Assembly (NCBI GenBank): GCA_019419555.1
Contig: DXZR01000003.1
Location: 33,364 to 97,363 of the forward strand
Direction: 5' to 3'
Origin: Collinsella sp.
GTDB taxonomy: Bacteria > Actinomycetota > Coriobacteriia > Coriobacteriales > Coriobacteriaceae
Length of the DNA stretch: 64,000 nt
A model generated the notes under the pieces. It ran no database searches and was not told the DNA's origin. It saw only the letters and a list, made by a program, of their open reading frames with translations. The position numbers and the translations under genes are program-made. Below, in pieces: positions 16,863 to 25,627 of the stretch; the first letter of the stretch is position 1, and each line of letters opens with the position of its first letter.

Positions 16863-18385
16863 TGGCGTTCGAGACGTTTGCCGTTCACGCGGCCTGCATC
16901 CGCGGCGTCGAGGCGATTCCCGTCACGGTCGAGGTCTCGCTTGCCGGCGGCGTTCCGGGCATCCAAATGCTCGGCATTCCGAGTATGGAGGTGATGGAGT
17001 CGCGCGGTCGTATTCGCTGCGCGATGCGCTCCGCCGGGTTCGAGATCCCGCGCTCGGGCATTACGGTCAATCTGGCGCCCGGCGATATCCGCAAGACCGG
17101 TAGCGGCTTTGATCTGCCCATCGCCATCGCGGTATTGGCGGCCGATGGGCAGATTCCCCGCGACAACCTCGATCGTTGTCTTATCGCTGGTGAGCTTGGC
17201 TTGGACGGTACGGTGCTTCCTGTCAAGGGCGAGGTGGCGTTTCAGTTATTGGCGCGTGATTTGGGGCTGTCCTTTATCGCCGGCAGGTCAGACCAGCATG
17301 TGCCACTCGCGGGCGTGGATTGCGGATTCATCGATCATTTGTCTCAGCTTGCTCATGGTATGGGCGATGCCGCGCGGCACTACCTGGATTCTGAAGGGCC
17401 TGAGGCGACCTTTGAGCCTGAGCTCGACTATGCCGACGTGCTGGGGCAGGAAGTCGCTAAACGCGGCATGGCGCTTGCGGCGGCAGGAGAACTCGGCTTG
17501 CTCATGATCGGGTCTCCGGGATCGGGCAAGACGATGCTCGCACGCCGTATGACCGGCATCCTGCCCGAGCTTTCCGTTGAGGATCAGCAGGAGGCACTGT
17601 GCATCCATTCGGTTTTGGGTGAGAACATTGATGGCTTGTTGGCGGGGCACCGCCCCTTCCGCAGTCCCCACCACAGTATTTCGACCGCAGGCCTTATCGG
17701 CGGCGGGCGCCCGGTGCACCCGGGTGAGATCAGCCTTGCTCATGGCGGCGTGCTCTTTTTGGACGAGCTTGCCGAGTTTCCCACTGGCGTGCTGCAGACG
17801 CTGCGTCAGCCCATCGAGCGCGGCTACGTGAGGATCGTACGCGTCGACGGGGCTTTTACCTTCCCGTCGCGCTTTCAGCTGCTGGCTGCGAGCAATCCCT
17901 GCCCCTGCGGCTTTTTGGGCGATCGCGAGGTGCCGTGTCGCTGCTCGGCGGCGATGGTCGAGCGCTATCGGTCTAAACTGCGCGGTCCTTTGGCCGACCG
18001 TATCGACATGATGATCGATGTGACCCGTCCCGACCCTCAAGTGATTATCGAGGGTGCGGAGGGCATGTCGTCGGCCGAGTTACGTGACTACGTTGTGCGC
18101 GGTCGCGCCTTTCGCGCTTGGCGCGAATCCCGCATGGACGATGCGGATGCCGAGGCCGAGGATGACGAGACACGGTCCATTGACGGCGTCGTTTCGACCT
18201 TTGAGCTCGATGATGCGGCGGAGAAGTGTGTGCTCGGCCTGTCGAAGCGCACGCATCTCACAGGGCGTGGCATCGTGCGCCTTGTTCGCATTGCGCGCAC
18301 GATCGCAGATGTCGCCGAGAGCGAGCAGGTGACGCAGGACCACGTGCTCGAGGCGGCGATGTACCAGGGAAGGAGGGACCAATGA
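16862..18385 (+). CDS. comM: ComM/YifB-family AAA+ ATPase (Mg chelatase-like)
   Basis: 507-residue AAA+ protein with an N-terminal lon-like ChlI domain (FAVHAACIRGVEAIPVTVEV and GFDLPIAIAVLAADGQI), Walker A GSPGSGKTML near residue 219, Walker B VLFLDELAEF, and the family-typical SNPCPCGFLGD cysteine segment. In Vibrio, ComM is a hexameric helicase promoting branch migration during natural transformation. Start ATG at 16862 overlaps the yraN stop (TGATG). The gene overlaps dprA at its end, so the two are translationally coupled. Confidence 0.92.
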   Translation: MAFETFAVHAACIRGVEAIPVTVEVSLAGGVPGIQMLGIPSMEVMESRGRIRCAMRSAGFEIPRSGITVNLAPGDIRKTGSGFDLPIAIAVLAADGQIPRDNLDRCLIAGELGLDGTVLPVKGEVAFQLLARDLGLSFIAGRSDQHVPLAGVDCGFIDHLSQLAHGMGDAARHYLDSEGPEATFEPELDYADVLGQEVAKRGMALAAAGELGLLMIGSPGSGKTMLARRMTGILPELSVEDQQEALCIHSVLGENIDGLLAGHRPFRSPHHSISTAGLIGGGRPVHPGEISLAHGGVLFLDELAEFPTGVLQTLRQPIERGYVRIVRVDGAFTFPSRFQLLAASNPCPCGFLGDREVPCRCSAAMVERYRSKLRGPLADRIDMMIDVTRPDPQVIIEGAEGMSSAELRDYVVRGRAFRAWRESRMDDADAEAEDDETRSIDGVVSTFELDDAAEKCVLGLSKRTHLTGRGIVRLVRIARTIADVAESEQVTQDHVLEAAMYQGRRDQ

Positions 18386-19317
18386 TGGCTGAGGGGACCT
18401 TCGAGCTGCATCCAGGTGACGCGTTGTATCCCGAGACCGTTTTGGAGCTTTCTGATGTACCTCAGACGCTCTATGTGCGCGGCAACCCCGAGGCGCTTTC
18501 GACGCCCGCGCTCTCCATCATCGGTGCGCGAAAGGCCTCGCCGTATGGTCTTGCCGTGGCAGAGCTTGCGGCGAAGGTGGCGGTTGAGGCGGGAGTGACG
18601 GTAGTTTCGGGCGGTGCGGTCGGTTGTGACCAGGCCTCGGGTTGGGCTGCGGTCAACGCCGGCGGCAAACACGTTGTGGTGCTGGGGACGGGCGCCGACG
18701 TGGTCTACCCGCGTTCGAGCGCGGGGCTGATTACGCGCACGCTTGATACGGGTGGCGCGGTCGTGTCGATCTCTCCGTGGGGCATGGGTCCGCGCAAGTT
18801 CGCCTTTCCGCGCCGCAATCGCGTAATCGCGGCCCTGTCGCAAGCCCTCTTTGTATCCGAGGCGGGTATGCCTTCTGGGACGTTTTCCACAGCCGAGGCT
18901 GCTATGGATTTGGGGCGCGAACTTCTTGCCGTGCCGGGGTCGATCCTATCGCCCGAGTCGCGTGGCACGAATTACCTCATTGCGAACGGTGCCTGCTGCA
19001 TCGTCGACGAGGAATCTATCGAGATGGCTATCTCACGCATCTACGGAACCCTGCGCTACTCGCGCCCCGATGCTCCCGGCATTGCCGACCTGGATCCAAC
19101 GCAGCAGACCGTGATGCATGCGCTCATCGCCTCTCCGCTCAAGGTCGACGACATCGCGGCGCTCGTCTCGCTCGATGCTGTCGGCGTACTCAAACTCTTG
19201 GGTTCGCTTGAACTCGAGGGTCTTATCGAGCGCATGATGGATGGAAGGTATGCGCCCTCCAAGTTTGCCCTTCACGCCCAGACACCCTTCGGTCACAATG
19301 GAAAACGTGTCAATTAG
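18382..19317 (+). CDS. dprA: DNA-processing protein DprA
   Basis: Loads RecA on incoming single-stranded DNA during transformation. The Rossmann-like core is visible: SIIGARKASPYGLAVA, VSGGAVGCDQASGWAA, VLGTGADVVYPRSSAGL, FPRRNRVIAALS and PGSILSPESRGTNYLI. A winged-helix-like tail follows (QQTVMHALIASPLKVDDIAAL). At 311 residues it lacks most of the N-terminal SAM domain present in pneumococcal DprA. AAGGAGG at 18370-18376 serves tandem ATG codons at 18382 and 18385; the first is used here. The N-terminus overlaps comM by 4 bases. Confidence 0.92.
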   Translation: MMAEGTFELHPGDALYPETVLELSDVPQTLYVRGNPEALSTPALSIIGARKASPYGLAVAELAAKVAVEAGVTVVSGGAVGCDQASGWAAVNAGGKHVVVLGTGADVVYPRSSAGLITRTLDTGGAVVSISPWGMGPRKFAFPRRNRVIAALSQALFVSEAGMPSGTFSTAEAAMDLGRELLAVPGSILSPESRGTNYLIANGACCIVDEESIEMAISRIYGTLRYSRPDAPGIADLDPTQQTVMHALIASPLKVDDIAALVSLDAVGVLKLLGSLELEGLIERMMDGRYAPSKFALHAQTPFGHNGKRVN

Positions 19318-19331
19318 AAAGGTGTTTGCAG

Positions 19332-20669
19332 ATGCAGTTCGATCAGGTGACAGTTATCGGTGGCGGTCTGGCGGGTTCGGAGTGCGCGATCCAGCTGGCA
19401 GATCGCGGTTTTGCCGTAAAGCTGTGCGAGATGCGCCCCCAGGTGAGCTCCCCGGCTCACCATACCGATCACCTGGCAGAGCTCGTCTGCTCGAATTCGT
19501 TTAAGTCGACCCGTCCGGATTCCGCGGCTGGTTTGCTGAAGGCCGAGCTTGAGCGCATGGGTTCAGTCCTGCTCGATTGCGCCCATCGCGCGGCTGTTCC
19601 CGCCGGTGGCGCCTTGGCGGTCGACCGCGTCAAGTTTTCCGAGCTTGTCGAGGCCGAGGTTGCCGCTCGTCCCAATATCGAGGTCGTGCACGGTGAGGTC
19701 ACACAGATTCCCGAGGGTCACGTGGTCATTGCCGCGGGCCCGCTGTGTTCACCGGCGCTGAGCGAAGAGGTTATGAAGCTCGTCGGTGGCGATGCCCTGG
19801 CATTCTTTGATGCGGCGGCGCCGATCGTCGATGCCTCCACGCTCGATATGGACGTGCTGTTCTCGCAGTCGCGCTACGAGGAGCAGGGGAGCGGCGACTA
19901 TCTCAACGCTCCGCTCAACAAGGAGGAGTACGAGGCCTTTATCGAGGCGCTTACCACGGCCGACCGCGTGGTGCTCAAAGACTTTGAGGGCGGCGATCTG
20001 TTCCAAGCCTGCCAGCCTGCCGAGGAAGTTGCGCGCACCGGCAAGGACGCCATTCGCTTTGGCGCCATGAAGCCCGTCGGCCTCACCGACCCGCGTACCG
20101 GACGTCGCCCCTGGGCGGCGATTCAGCTGCGTGCCGAGAACAAGGAGAAGACCGCCTATAACCTGGTGGGCTTCCAGACCAACTTGACCTTTGGCGAGCA
20201 GAAGCGCGTCTTCCATATGGTGCCGGGCCTGGAGAACGCTGAGTTCTTCCGCTACGGTGTCATGCACCGCAATACCTTTGTCGACGCCCCTCACGTGCTC
20301 GATAGCACCTTTGCCGTGCCCGGTACCGGCGTGCGCCTGGCCGGTCAGATCACCGGCACCGAGGGGTACATGGAAGCCGTGGCGACAGGTCTGCTCGCGG
20401 CGCTCAACACCTATGCCGAGGCTATCGGTGCCGCGGGCGTCGAGTTGCCGCGTGTGGGCGCCCTGGGTGCGCTCGTGGGCTATGCGACCGATCCTGCCAC
20501 CGTGGGCTATCAGCCTATGCATGTCAACTTTGGCCTGGTGCCGCCACTCGAGGATGGTAAGCGCCGCAGCAAACGCGACCGCTATCAGGCTTATGCGGAT
20601 CGCGCCCTCGAGGCCCTTGATGCCTACTTGGCCACGCGCTCCGACTTGTTTGGAGGCGACCGGTCATAG
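19332..20669 (+). CDS. trmFO: Folate/FAD-dependent tRNA (uracil-54-C5)-methyltransferase
   Basis: Forms ribothymidine at position 54 of tRNA using methylenetetrahydrofolate and FADH2; a family of Gram-positive bacteria and some others. The FAD site is VTVIGGGLAGSECAIQLADRG at the N-terminus, followed by LCEMRPQVSSPAHHTDHLAELVCSNSFKS, which is diagnostic, and QITGTEGYMEAVATGLLAA near the end. 445 residues from the ATG at 19332, which has GAAAGG upstream; TTG 19326 is less likely. Its 3' end overlaps the coding frame of the Xer gene. Confidence 0.94.
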   Translation: MQFDQVTVIGGGLAGSECAIQLADRGFAVKLCEMRPQVSSPAHHTDHLAELVCSNSFKSTRPDSAAGLLKAELERMGSVLLDCAHRAAVPAGGALAVDRVKFSELVEAEVAARPNIEVVHGEVTQIPEGHVVIAAGPLCSPALSEEVMKLVGGDALAFFDAAAPIVDASTLDMDVLFSQSRYEEQGSGDYLNAPLNKEEYEAFIEALTTADRVVLKDFEGGDLFQACQPAEEVARTGKDAIRFGAMKPVGLTDPRTGRRPWAAIQLRAENKEKTAYNLVGFQTNLTFGEQKRVFHMVPGLENAEFFRYGVMHRNTFVDAPHVLDSTFAVPGTGVRLAGQITGTEGYMEAVATGLLAALNTYAEAIGAAGVELPRVGALGALVGYATDPATVGYQPMHVNFGLVPPLEDGKRRSKRDRYQAYADRALEALDAYLATRSDLFGGDRS

Positions 20670-21586
20670 CCTTTGACCTGTACGACACCGTCGACTCGTT
20701 TATCGCCTATATCGCACGTGTTGAGGGACTTTCTCCCAACACGGTGACGGCCTATGGCTCGAGGCTAGAGCGCTTTGCTGTCTGGTGCGAGCGCGAGAAT
20801 ATTGATGCTTTCGCTGCCGACGTGCGCACCATTCGTCGCTATCTTGCCGAGCTTTCGCGTGAGCAGGTGGCTCCCCGAACGCTTGCGGCGCACCTGTCGG
20901 CTATTCGATCTCTCTATCGCTGGATGGCTGCCGAGGGGATTGTCGAGGGCGATGCGGTCTCGGCGATCGCATCGCCCAAGCTGCCACGTGACCTGCCGGG
21001 CGTCCTTACGACCCAGCAGGTTGAGGCGCTGCTCAAGACGCCTGATACCTCGACGCCCGCGGGACTGCGCGATGCGGCGATGCTTGAGTTGCTCTATGCC
21101 TCCGGCGCGCGAATCTCGGAGCTCGCGGCGCTCAACGTGGAGTCTATTGGTTGGTCCGAGCGAACGCTGCGACTTTGGGGCAAGGGGAGCAAGGAGCGTA
21201 TCGTCCCTCTGTATCGTCGCGCACTCGAGGCGACGCGTCTCTATATTGAGGAGGGGAGGCCGGAGTTGCTCGCTCAGGCAAAGCGCCGTGACCCCGCTAC
21301 CGGGCCGCATCCGCTGCTTATATCGGCGCGCGGCAATCGCATGAGTGCCGCCATGCTCAGGCGGCGGTTCCATACGCTGGCGACGCTCGCCGGCATTCCG
21401 GCCGACATTGCCCCGCATGCGATGCGCCATACCTTTGCGACCGATTTGCTCGAGGGCGGTGCGGACCTGCGCTCGGTTCAAGAGCTGCTAGGTCATGCGA
21501 GCCTGTCCACGACGCAGATCTACACGCATCTCACGCCCGATCGGCTCAAACGTGCCGTGGCTCAAGCCCATCCCCGCGGCGAATAG
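20666..21586 (+). CDS. xerC: Tyrosine recombinase XerC/XerD-like (non-canonical start)
   Basis: Site-specific tyrosine recombinase of the Xer type, which resolves chromosome dimers at dif. The N-terminal core-binding domain begins with FDLYDTVDSFIAYIARVEGL and the catalytic domain shows the first Arg in YASGARISELAAL, then HAMRHTFATDLLEGGADLRSVQ (H-x-x-R), GHASLSTTQIYTHL (H/W and the Tyr nucleophile). The frame is open from 20621, but no ATG, GTG or TTG occurs before the GTG at 20744, which would remove about 26 conserved residues. GGAGG at 20653-20657 points to a start near 20663-20678; ATA at 20666 is shown here as a guess and gives 306 residues, the normal Xer length. If translation starts at GTG 20744 the product is 280 residues. 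XerC and XerD cannot be separated by eye. Confidence 0.85.
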   Translation: MAFDLYDTVDSFIAYIARVEGLSPNTVTAYGSRLERFAVWCERENIDAFAADVRTIRRYLAELSREQVAPRTLAAHLSAIRSLYRWMAAEGIVEGDAVSAIASPKLPRDLPGVLTTQQVEALLKTPDTSTPAGLRDAAMLELLYASGARISELAALNVESIGWSERTLRLWGKGSKERIVPLYRRALEATRLYIEEGRPELLAQAKRRDPATGPHPLLISARGNRMSAAMLRRRFHTLATLAGIPADIAPHAMRHTFATDLLEGGADLRSVQELLGHASLSTTQIYTHLTPDRLKRAVAQAHPRGE

Positions 21587-21635
21587 TGGCTGGGACGTCC
21601 CGCGCCGCACTCAGGTGTGTTGTTTTGATTGCGGG

Positions 21636-21664
21636 TTGGCAGGAAGAAGCATTCCTGCTATCAT
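21636..21664 (+). promoter_or_regulatory. Promoter of the rpsB-tsf operon
   Basis: TTGGCA and TATCAT spaced by 17 bases, with a TGC immediately before the -10 (extended -10 form TGCTATCAT). It implies a leader of about 135 bases before rpsB. That leader holds several GC-rich self-complementary stretches but no element that could be assigned. Confidence 0.65.
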
Positions 21665-21805
21665 TCATCGGGTTGCTTCACGGCAACATGTTTTTATCAC
21701 GCACGCGCGGCTACTTCATACCGTGGTGCCCGGGCTTTGGTAGCACATGTCCGGGTTGGTTTTGGAGGATGACCCCGCGCGGAGGCAAACCACAGGAGGT
21801 TTAAC

Positions 21806-22534
21806 ATGGCTACCAAGATTAATATCCGCACCCTGCTCGAGGCCGGCTGCCACTTCGGTCACCAGACCCGTCGCTGGAACCCCAAGATGAAGCCGTTCAT
21901 CTTCGGTGAGCGCAACGGCATCTATATCCTTGACCTCAAGCAGACCATCCTCGACGCCGACCAGGCCTACACTTTCGTCAAGAACGTCGCCAAGGGTGGC
22001 AACGTGCTGTTCGTCGGCACCAAGAAGCAGGCTCAGGAGGCCGTCAAGAACGCTGCTGAGCGCGCCAACATGCCTTACATCAACCAGCGTTGGCTCGGCG
22101 GTATGCTGACCAACTTCGTCACCATCCGCTCCCGCATCAACCGCATGGAGGAGCTCGAGGCCATGGTCGAGGACGGCCGCATGGCTGTTCTTCCCAAGAA
22201 GGAGCAGGCTGTGCTCGGCAAGGAGCTCACCAAGCTCCAGACCAACCTCGGCGGCGCCCGCGACATGAAGGGTCTGCCCCAGGCTCTCTTTGTCATCGAC
22301 ACCAAGCGCGAGGAGAACGCCATCAAGGAGGCTCAGCGCCTGAACATCCCCGTCGTCGCTCTGATCGACACCAACTCCGATCCCGACGAGGTCGAGTACG
22401 GCATCCCCTGCAACGATGACGCTATCTCCGCTGTCACCCTTATGTGCGAGCTCATGGCTGACGCCTGCCTCGCTGGCTCCGGCAAGGAGCAGGTCTCCGA
22501 GGCCGAGATGGCCGCTGAGCCCAAGGCCGAGTAA
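21806..22534 (+). CDS. rpsB: 30S ribosomal protein S2
   Basis: Ribosomal protein uS2, among the last added to the 30S subunit. The 242-residue chain has the family segments LLEAGCHFGHQTRRWNPKM, FIFGERNGIYILDL and QRWLGGMLTNFVTIRSRI. It ends in a short acidic Glu/Ala tail. AGGAGG upstream of the ATG at 21806. rpsB-tsf order is nearly universal. Confidence 0.97.
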   Translation: MATKINIRTLLEAGCHFGHQTRRWNPKMKPFIFGERNGIYILDLKQTILDADQAYTFVKNVAKGGNVLFVGTKKQAQEAVKNAAERANMPYINQRWLGGMLTNFVTIRSRINRMEELEAMVEDGRMAVLPKKEQAVLGKELTKLQTNLGGARDMKGLPQALFVIDTKREENAIKEAQRLNIPVVALIDTNSDPDEVEYGIPCNDDAISAVTLMCELMADACLAGSGKEQVSEAEMAAEPKAE

Positions 22535-22579
22535 ATCAGTCTTAGTTAATTCTTTTTCATCTCTTTGAAAGGAACCACA

Positions 22580-23449
22580 ATGGCCCAGATTACCGCCGCT
22601 ATGGTCAAGCAGCTCCGCGAGATGACCGACTCCCCGATGATGGAGTGCAAGAAGGCTCTCGTCGAGGCTGACGGCGACATGGACGCCGCTGTCGACGTTC
22701 TGCGTAAGAACGGCCTTGCCAAGGCTGCCAAGAAGGCTGGCCGTGAGACCAACGAGGGCGCTGTCGCCGCGTTCGTCTCCGAGGATGGCAAGACCGGCGC
22801 TCTGCTCGAGCTCTCCTGCGAGACCGACTTCGTTGGCTCCAACGCCAAGTTCACTGGCTTTGCTTCCAAGGTCGCTGAGGTTGTCGCTACCACCGAGCCT
22901 GCTGACGTCGACGCTCTGCTCGAGAAGCCGATGGGCGAGGAGACCGTTTCCTCCGAGCTCACCGAGATGATTCACATCATGGGCGAGAACATGAAGATCT
23001 CCCGCTTCGCTGCCCGCAAGGCCGAGAACGGTGCGCTCGCTTCTTACATCCACATGGGTGGTAAGATCGGCGTTCTCGTCGAGTTCGCCTTCGAGAAGGC
23101 CGAGACCGCTCAGGCTGAGTCCTTCAAGACCTTCGCTCACGACGTTGCCCTTCAGGTTGCTGCCGTCGCCCCGATCTGCGCTACCCGCGATCAGGTTCCT
23201 GCCGAGACTGTCGAGCACGAGAAGCAGATCTACATGGCCCAGGCTGCCGAGTCCGGCAAGCCCGAGGCTATCCAGGAGAAGATGGCTGTCGGCCGTCTGG
23301 AGAAGTTCTACAAGCAGTCCGTGCTCACCGAGCAGGAGTTCATCAAGGACAGCTCCCTCACCATCAAGAAGTACGCTGAGCAGGTCTCCAAGGAGCTCGG
23401 CGACACCATTACCGTCGTTGCCTTTGACCGTCTGGTCCGTGGCGAGTAA
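22580..23449 (+). CDS. tsf: Elongation factor Ts
   Basis: Nucleotide exchange factor for EF-Tu. The N-terminal UBA-like domain reads ITAAMVKQLREMTDSPMMECKKALVEADGD, followed by two dimerisation-type domains beginning SCETDFVGSNAKF. The 289-residue form is of usual length. The ATG at 22580 follows GAAAGGA; an upstream TTG would put the ribosome site inside the gene. Terminated by a strong hairpin. Confidence 0.97.
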   Translation: MAQITAAMVKQLREMTDSPMMECKKALVEADGDMDAAVDVLRKNGLAKAAKKAGRETNEGAVAAFVSEDGKTGALLELSCETDFVGSNAKFTGFASKVAEVVATTEPADVDALLEKPMGEETVSSELTEMIHIMGENMKISRFAARKAENGALASYIHMGGKIGVLVEFAFEKAETAQAESFKTFAHDVALQVAAVAPICATRDQVPAETVEHEKQIYMAQAAESGKPEAIQEKMAVGRLEKFYKQSVLTEQEFIKDSSLTIKKYAEQVSKELGDTITVVAFDRLVRGE

Positions 23450-23472
23450 ATAAGCTCTTGTAGCTGGTAATG

Positions 23473-23508
23473 AGCAGGCTGTGGGTTTTACTCACAGCCT
23501 GCTTTTTC
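23473..23508 (+). terminator. Intrinsic terminator after tsf
   Basis: GCAGGCTGTG (23474-23483) pairs with CACAGCCTGC (23493-23502), followed by TTTTTC. Confidence 0.92.
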
Positions 23509-23531
23509 ATGGCTCTTCTTAGAGCCTTTGA

Positions 23532-23537
23532 TAGAAT
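23532..23537 (+). promoter_or_regulatory. Candidate -10 upstream of pyrH
   Basis: TAGAAT 30 bases before the pyrH start and just after the tsf terminator. No convincing -35. Confidence 0.3.
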
Positions 23538-23567
23538 GTTGAGAGTTCAATCTAAAGGAGGATCGCT

Positions 23568-24290
23568 TTGTCCGACATCCGATATAAACGCGTGCTTCTT
23601 AAGCTTTCCGGCGAAGCGCTGATGGGCGACGGCCAATATGGCATCGACCCCAAGGTTACCGACCATCTTGCTAAGCAGGTCAAGGAGCTGCTCGCCGTTG
23701 GCCATGAGGTCGGCGTCGTTGTCGGCGGCGGCAATATTTTCCGCGGCATGGCAGGCGCTGCCGGTGGCATGGAGCGTGCACAGGCCGACTACATGGGCAT
23801 GCTGGCAACCGTTATGAACGCGCTCGCCCTGCAGGATGCCTTCGAGCATAACGATGTTCCCTGCCGCGTGATGAGCGCTATCCAGATGAACGAGATCTGC
23901 GAGCCCTATATTCGCCGTCGCGCCATCAACCACCTTTCCAAGGGCAACGTCGTTATTTTTGCCGCCGGTTCGGGCAATCCGTACTTTACGACCGACACCG
24001 CCGCGGCTCTTCGTGCGTGCGAGATCGGCGCCGAGATTCTGATTAAAGCCACCAAGGTTGACGGCATCTACGACAAAGATCCCGTCAAGTGCGCCGACGC
24101 CGTCCGTTTTGACAAGATTACCTATCACGAGGTTCTCGTCCGCGGTCTGCAGGTTATGGATTCCACGGCTACGGCACTGTGCCAGGACAACCGTATGCCG
24201 ATTTTGGTCCTCAACATCGATGGCGAGGACACCGTCAAGCGCGCGCTTTCGGGTGAGCCCGTCGGCACGCTCGTCTATCAGGAGGATTAA
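23568..24290 (+). CDS. pyrH: UMP kinase
   Basis: Phosphorylates UMP to UDP; bacterial hexameric enzyme of the amino-acid-kinase fold, regulated by UTP and GTP. Motifs: RVLLKLSGEALMG at the N-terminus, VVGGGNIFRG, and FTTDTAAALRACEIGAEILIKATKVDGIYDKDP. TTG at 23568 is the start because AAAGGAGGAT lies at good spacing and no ATG precedes the conserved N-terminus. frr follows after 2 bases. Confidence 0.96.
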   Translation: MSDIRYKRVLLKLSGEALMGDGQYGIDPKVTDHLAKQVKELLAVGHEVGVVVGGGNIFRGMAGAAGGMERAQADYMGMLATVMNALALQDAFEHNDVPCRVMSAIQMNEICEPYIRRRAINHLSKGNVVIFAAGSGNPYFTTDTAAALRACEIGAEILIKATKVDGIYDKDPVKCADAVRFDKITYHEVLVRGLQVMDSTATALCQDNRMPILVLNIDGEDTVKRALSGEPVGTLVYQED

Positions 24291-24292
24291 GC

Positions 24293-24829
24293 ATGGCAGA
24301 GAACATCACCGCCCATATGGACAAGTCGCTCGAGTCCCTCAAGCATAACTTCTCCAAGGTCCGTACCGGCCGCGCCAATGCCAACATTCTGTCCGACATC
24401 ACCGTCGATTATTACGGTGTTCCCACGCCGGTCACGCAGGTTGCCGCCGTCAAGACCCCCGAGGCCCACATGCTGCTCATCGAGCCGTGGGACAAGGCAC
24501 TCATCAACGCTATCGTCAAGGCCATCGGCGCTTCCGATCTGGGTATTACCCCCAACTCCGATGGCACCGTCGTTCGTCTGCCGTTCCCGGCTCCAACCGA
24601 GGAGCGCCGTCGCGAGCTCGTCAAGGAGTGCCGCGAGTACGCCGAGCAGGCCAAGGTGTCTATCCGTAACATCCGTCGCGACTTCAACAACAAGCTCGAG
24701 CGCGATGAGGAGCTCACCGAGGACGATGTCCGTCGCGAGCAGGCTAAGGTCCAGAAGCACACCGATGAGTATGTCGCCAAGGTCGAGGAGCTTCTGAAGG
24801 AAAAAGAAGCCGAGGTCATGGAGATCTAA
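24293..24829 (+). CDS. frr: Ribosome recycling factor
   Basis: Splits post-termination ribosomes together with EF-G. 178 residues with the family signatures KVRTGRANANILSDITVDYYG, the proline-rich NSDGTVVRLPFPAPTEERR, and the C-terminal helix of domain I (RRDFNNKLERDEELTEDD). Slightly shorter than the 185-residue E. coli protein. It is the usual partner of pyrH and sits one base before uppS. Confidence 0.97.
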   Translation: MAENITAHMDKSLESLKHNFSKVRTGRANANILSDITVDYYGVPTPVTQVAAVKTPEAHMLLIEPWDKALINAIVKAIGASDLGITPNSDGTVVRLPFPAPTEERRRELVKECREYAEQAKVSIRNIRRDFNNKLERDEELTEDDVRREQAKVQKHTDEYVAKVEELLKEKEAEVMEI

Positions 24830-24830
24830 G

Positions 24831-25625
24831 GTGCAATACGACGAGCATAAACTGGTCGAGTACTTTGCCGACGCCCCTGCGGGCGTCGGTTTTTCCGACC
24901 TTGACCTCAATAACATTCCGCACCATATCTCGTGCATCATGGACGGCAACGGTCGTTGGGCCACGTCGCGCGGTCTTGCACGCACTGAGGGCCACAAGGC
25001 GGGTATCGTCTCGCTGCGCGAGATCATTACCTCCTGCGTGCGCCTGGGCGTCGACGTGCTTTCGGCCTATGCGTTTTCTACCGAAAACTGGAACCGCCCG
25101 CAGCATGAGGTCAACGTCTTGATGCACCTGTTTGCCAAGACGTTCATCGACGAGTTGCCGCTTCTGAAGCGCGAAAACGTGCGCGTTGTCTTTTTGGGTG
25201 ATATTTCCGCGCTGCCCAAGAAGACCCGCGACGTTTTTGAACGCGGTCTTGCCGAGTGCGCCGATCACACCGGTATGACGCTGGCGCTTGCCGTCAACTA
25301 CGGCGCGCGTGCCGAGATTACCCGCGCTGTCCGTCAGATCGCGCTCGACGTTGCCGCCGGTAAGATTGATCCTGCCGCAATTGATGACGACATGGTGGCT
25401 TCTCACCTTTATACCGCCGGTCTTCCCGATCCTGAGCTTGTGATTCGCACCTCTGGTGAGCTGCGCCTTTCGAACTATCTGCTGTGGCAGGTGGCTTATT
25501 CCGAGTTCTACGTCACCGATACCTATTGGCCCGACTTTGATCGTTGGGGCCTTGTCGACGCCATTTTGGCCTATCAGGGCCGTGACCGTAGGTTTGGTGG
25601 ACTGAGCAAGACCGAGGAGGCTTAA
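24831..25625 (+). CDS. uppS: Isoprenyl transferase (undecaprenyl diphosphate synthase)
   Basis: Cis-prenyltransferase making the C55 carrier lipid for cell-wall synthesis. Motifs: HHISCIMDGNGRWATSRG with the catalytic Asp, GHKAGIVSLREI, YAFSTENWNRP, and the C-terminal pair PELVIRTSGELRLSNYLLWQ and YSEFYVTDTYWPDF. GTG at 24831 starts one base after frr. About 35 residues precede the catalytic core. Product chain length is inferred from family and context (cdsA, dxr adjacent). Confidence 0.94.
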   Translation: MQYDEHKLVEYFADAPAGVGFSDLDLNNIPHHISCIMDGNGRWATSRGLARTEGHKAGIVSLREIITSCVRLGVDVLSAYAFSTENWNRPQHEVNVLMHLFAKTFIDELPLLKRENVRVVFLGDISALPKKTRDVFERGLAECADHTGMTLALAVNYGARAEITRAVRQIALDVAAGKIDPAAIDDDMVASHLYTAGLPDPELVIRTSGELRLSNYLLWQVAYSEFYVTDTYWPDFDRWGLVDAILAYQGRDRRFGGLSKTEEA

Positions 25626-25627
25626 TC

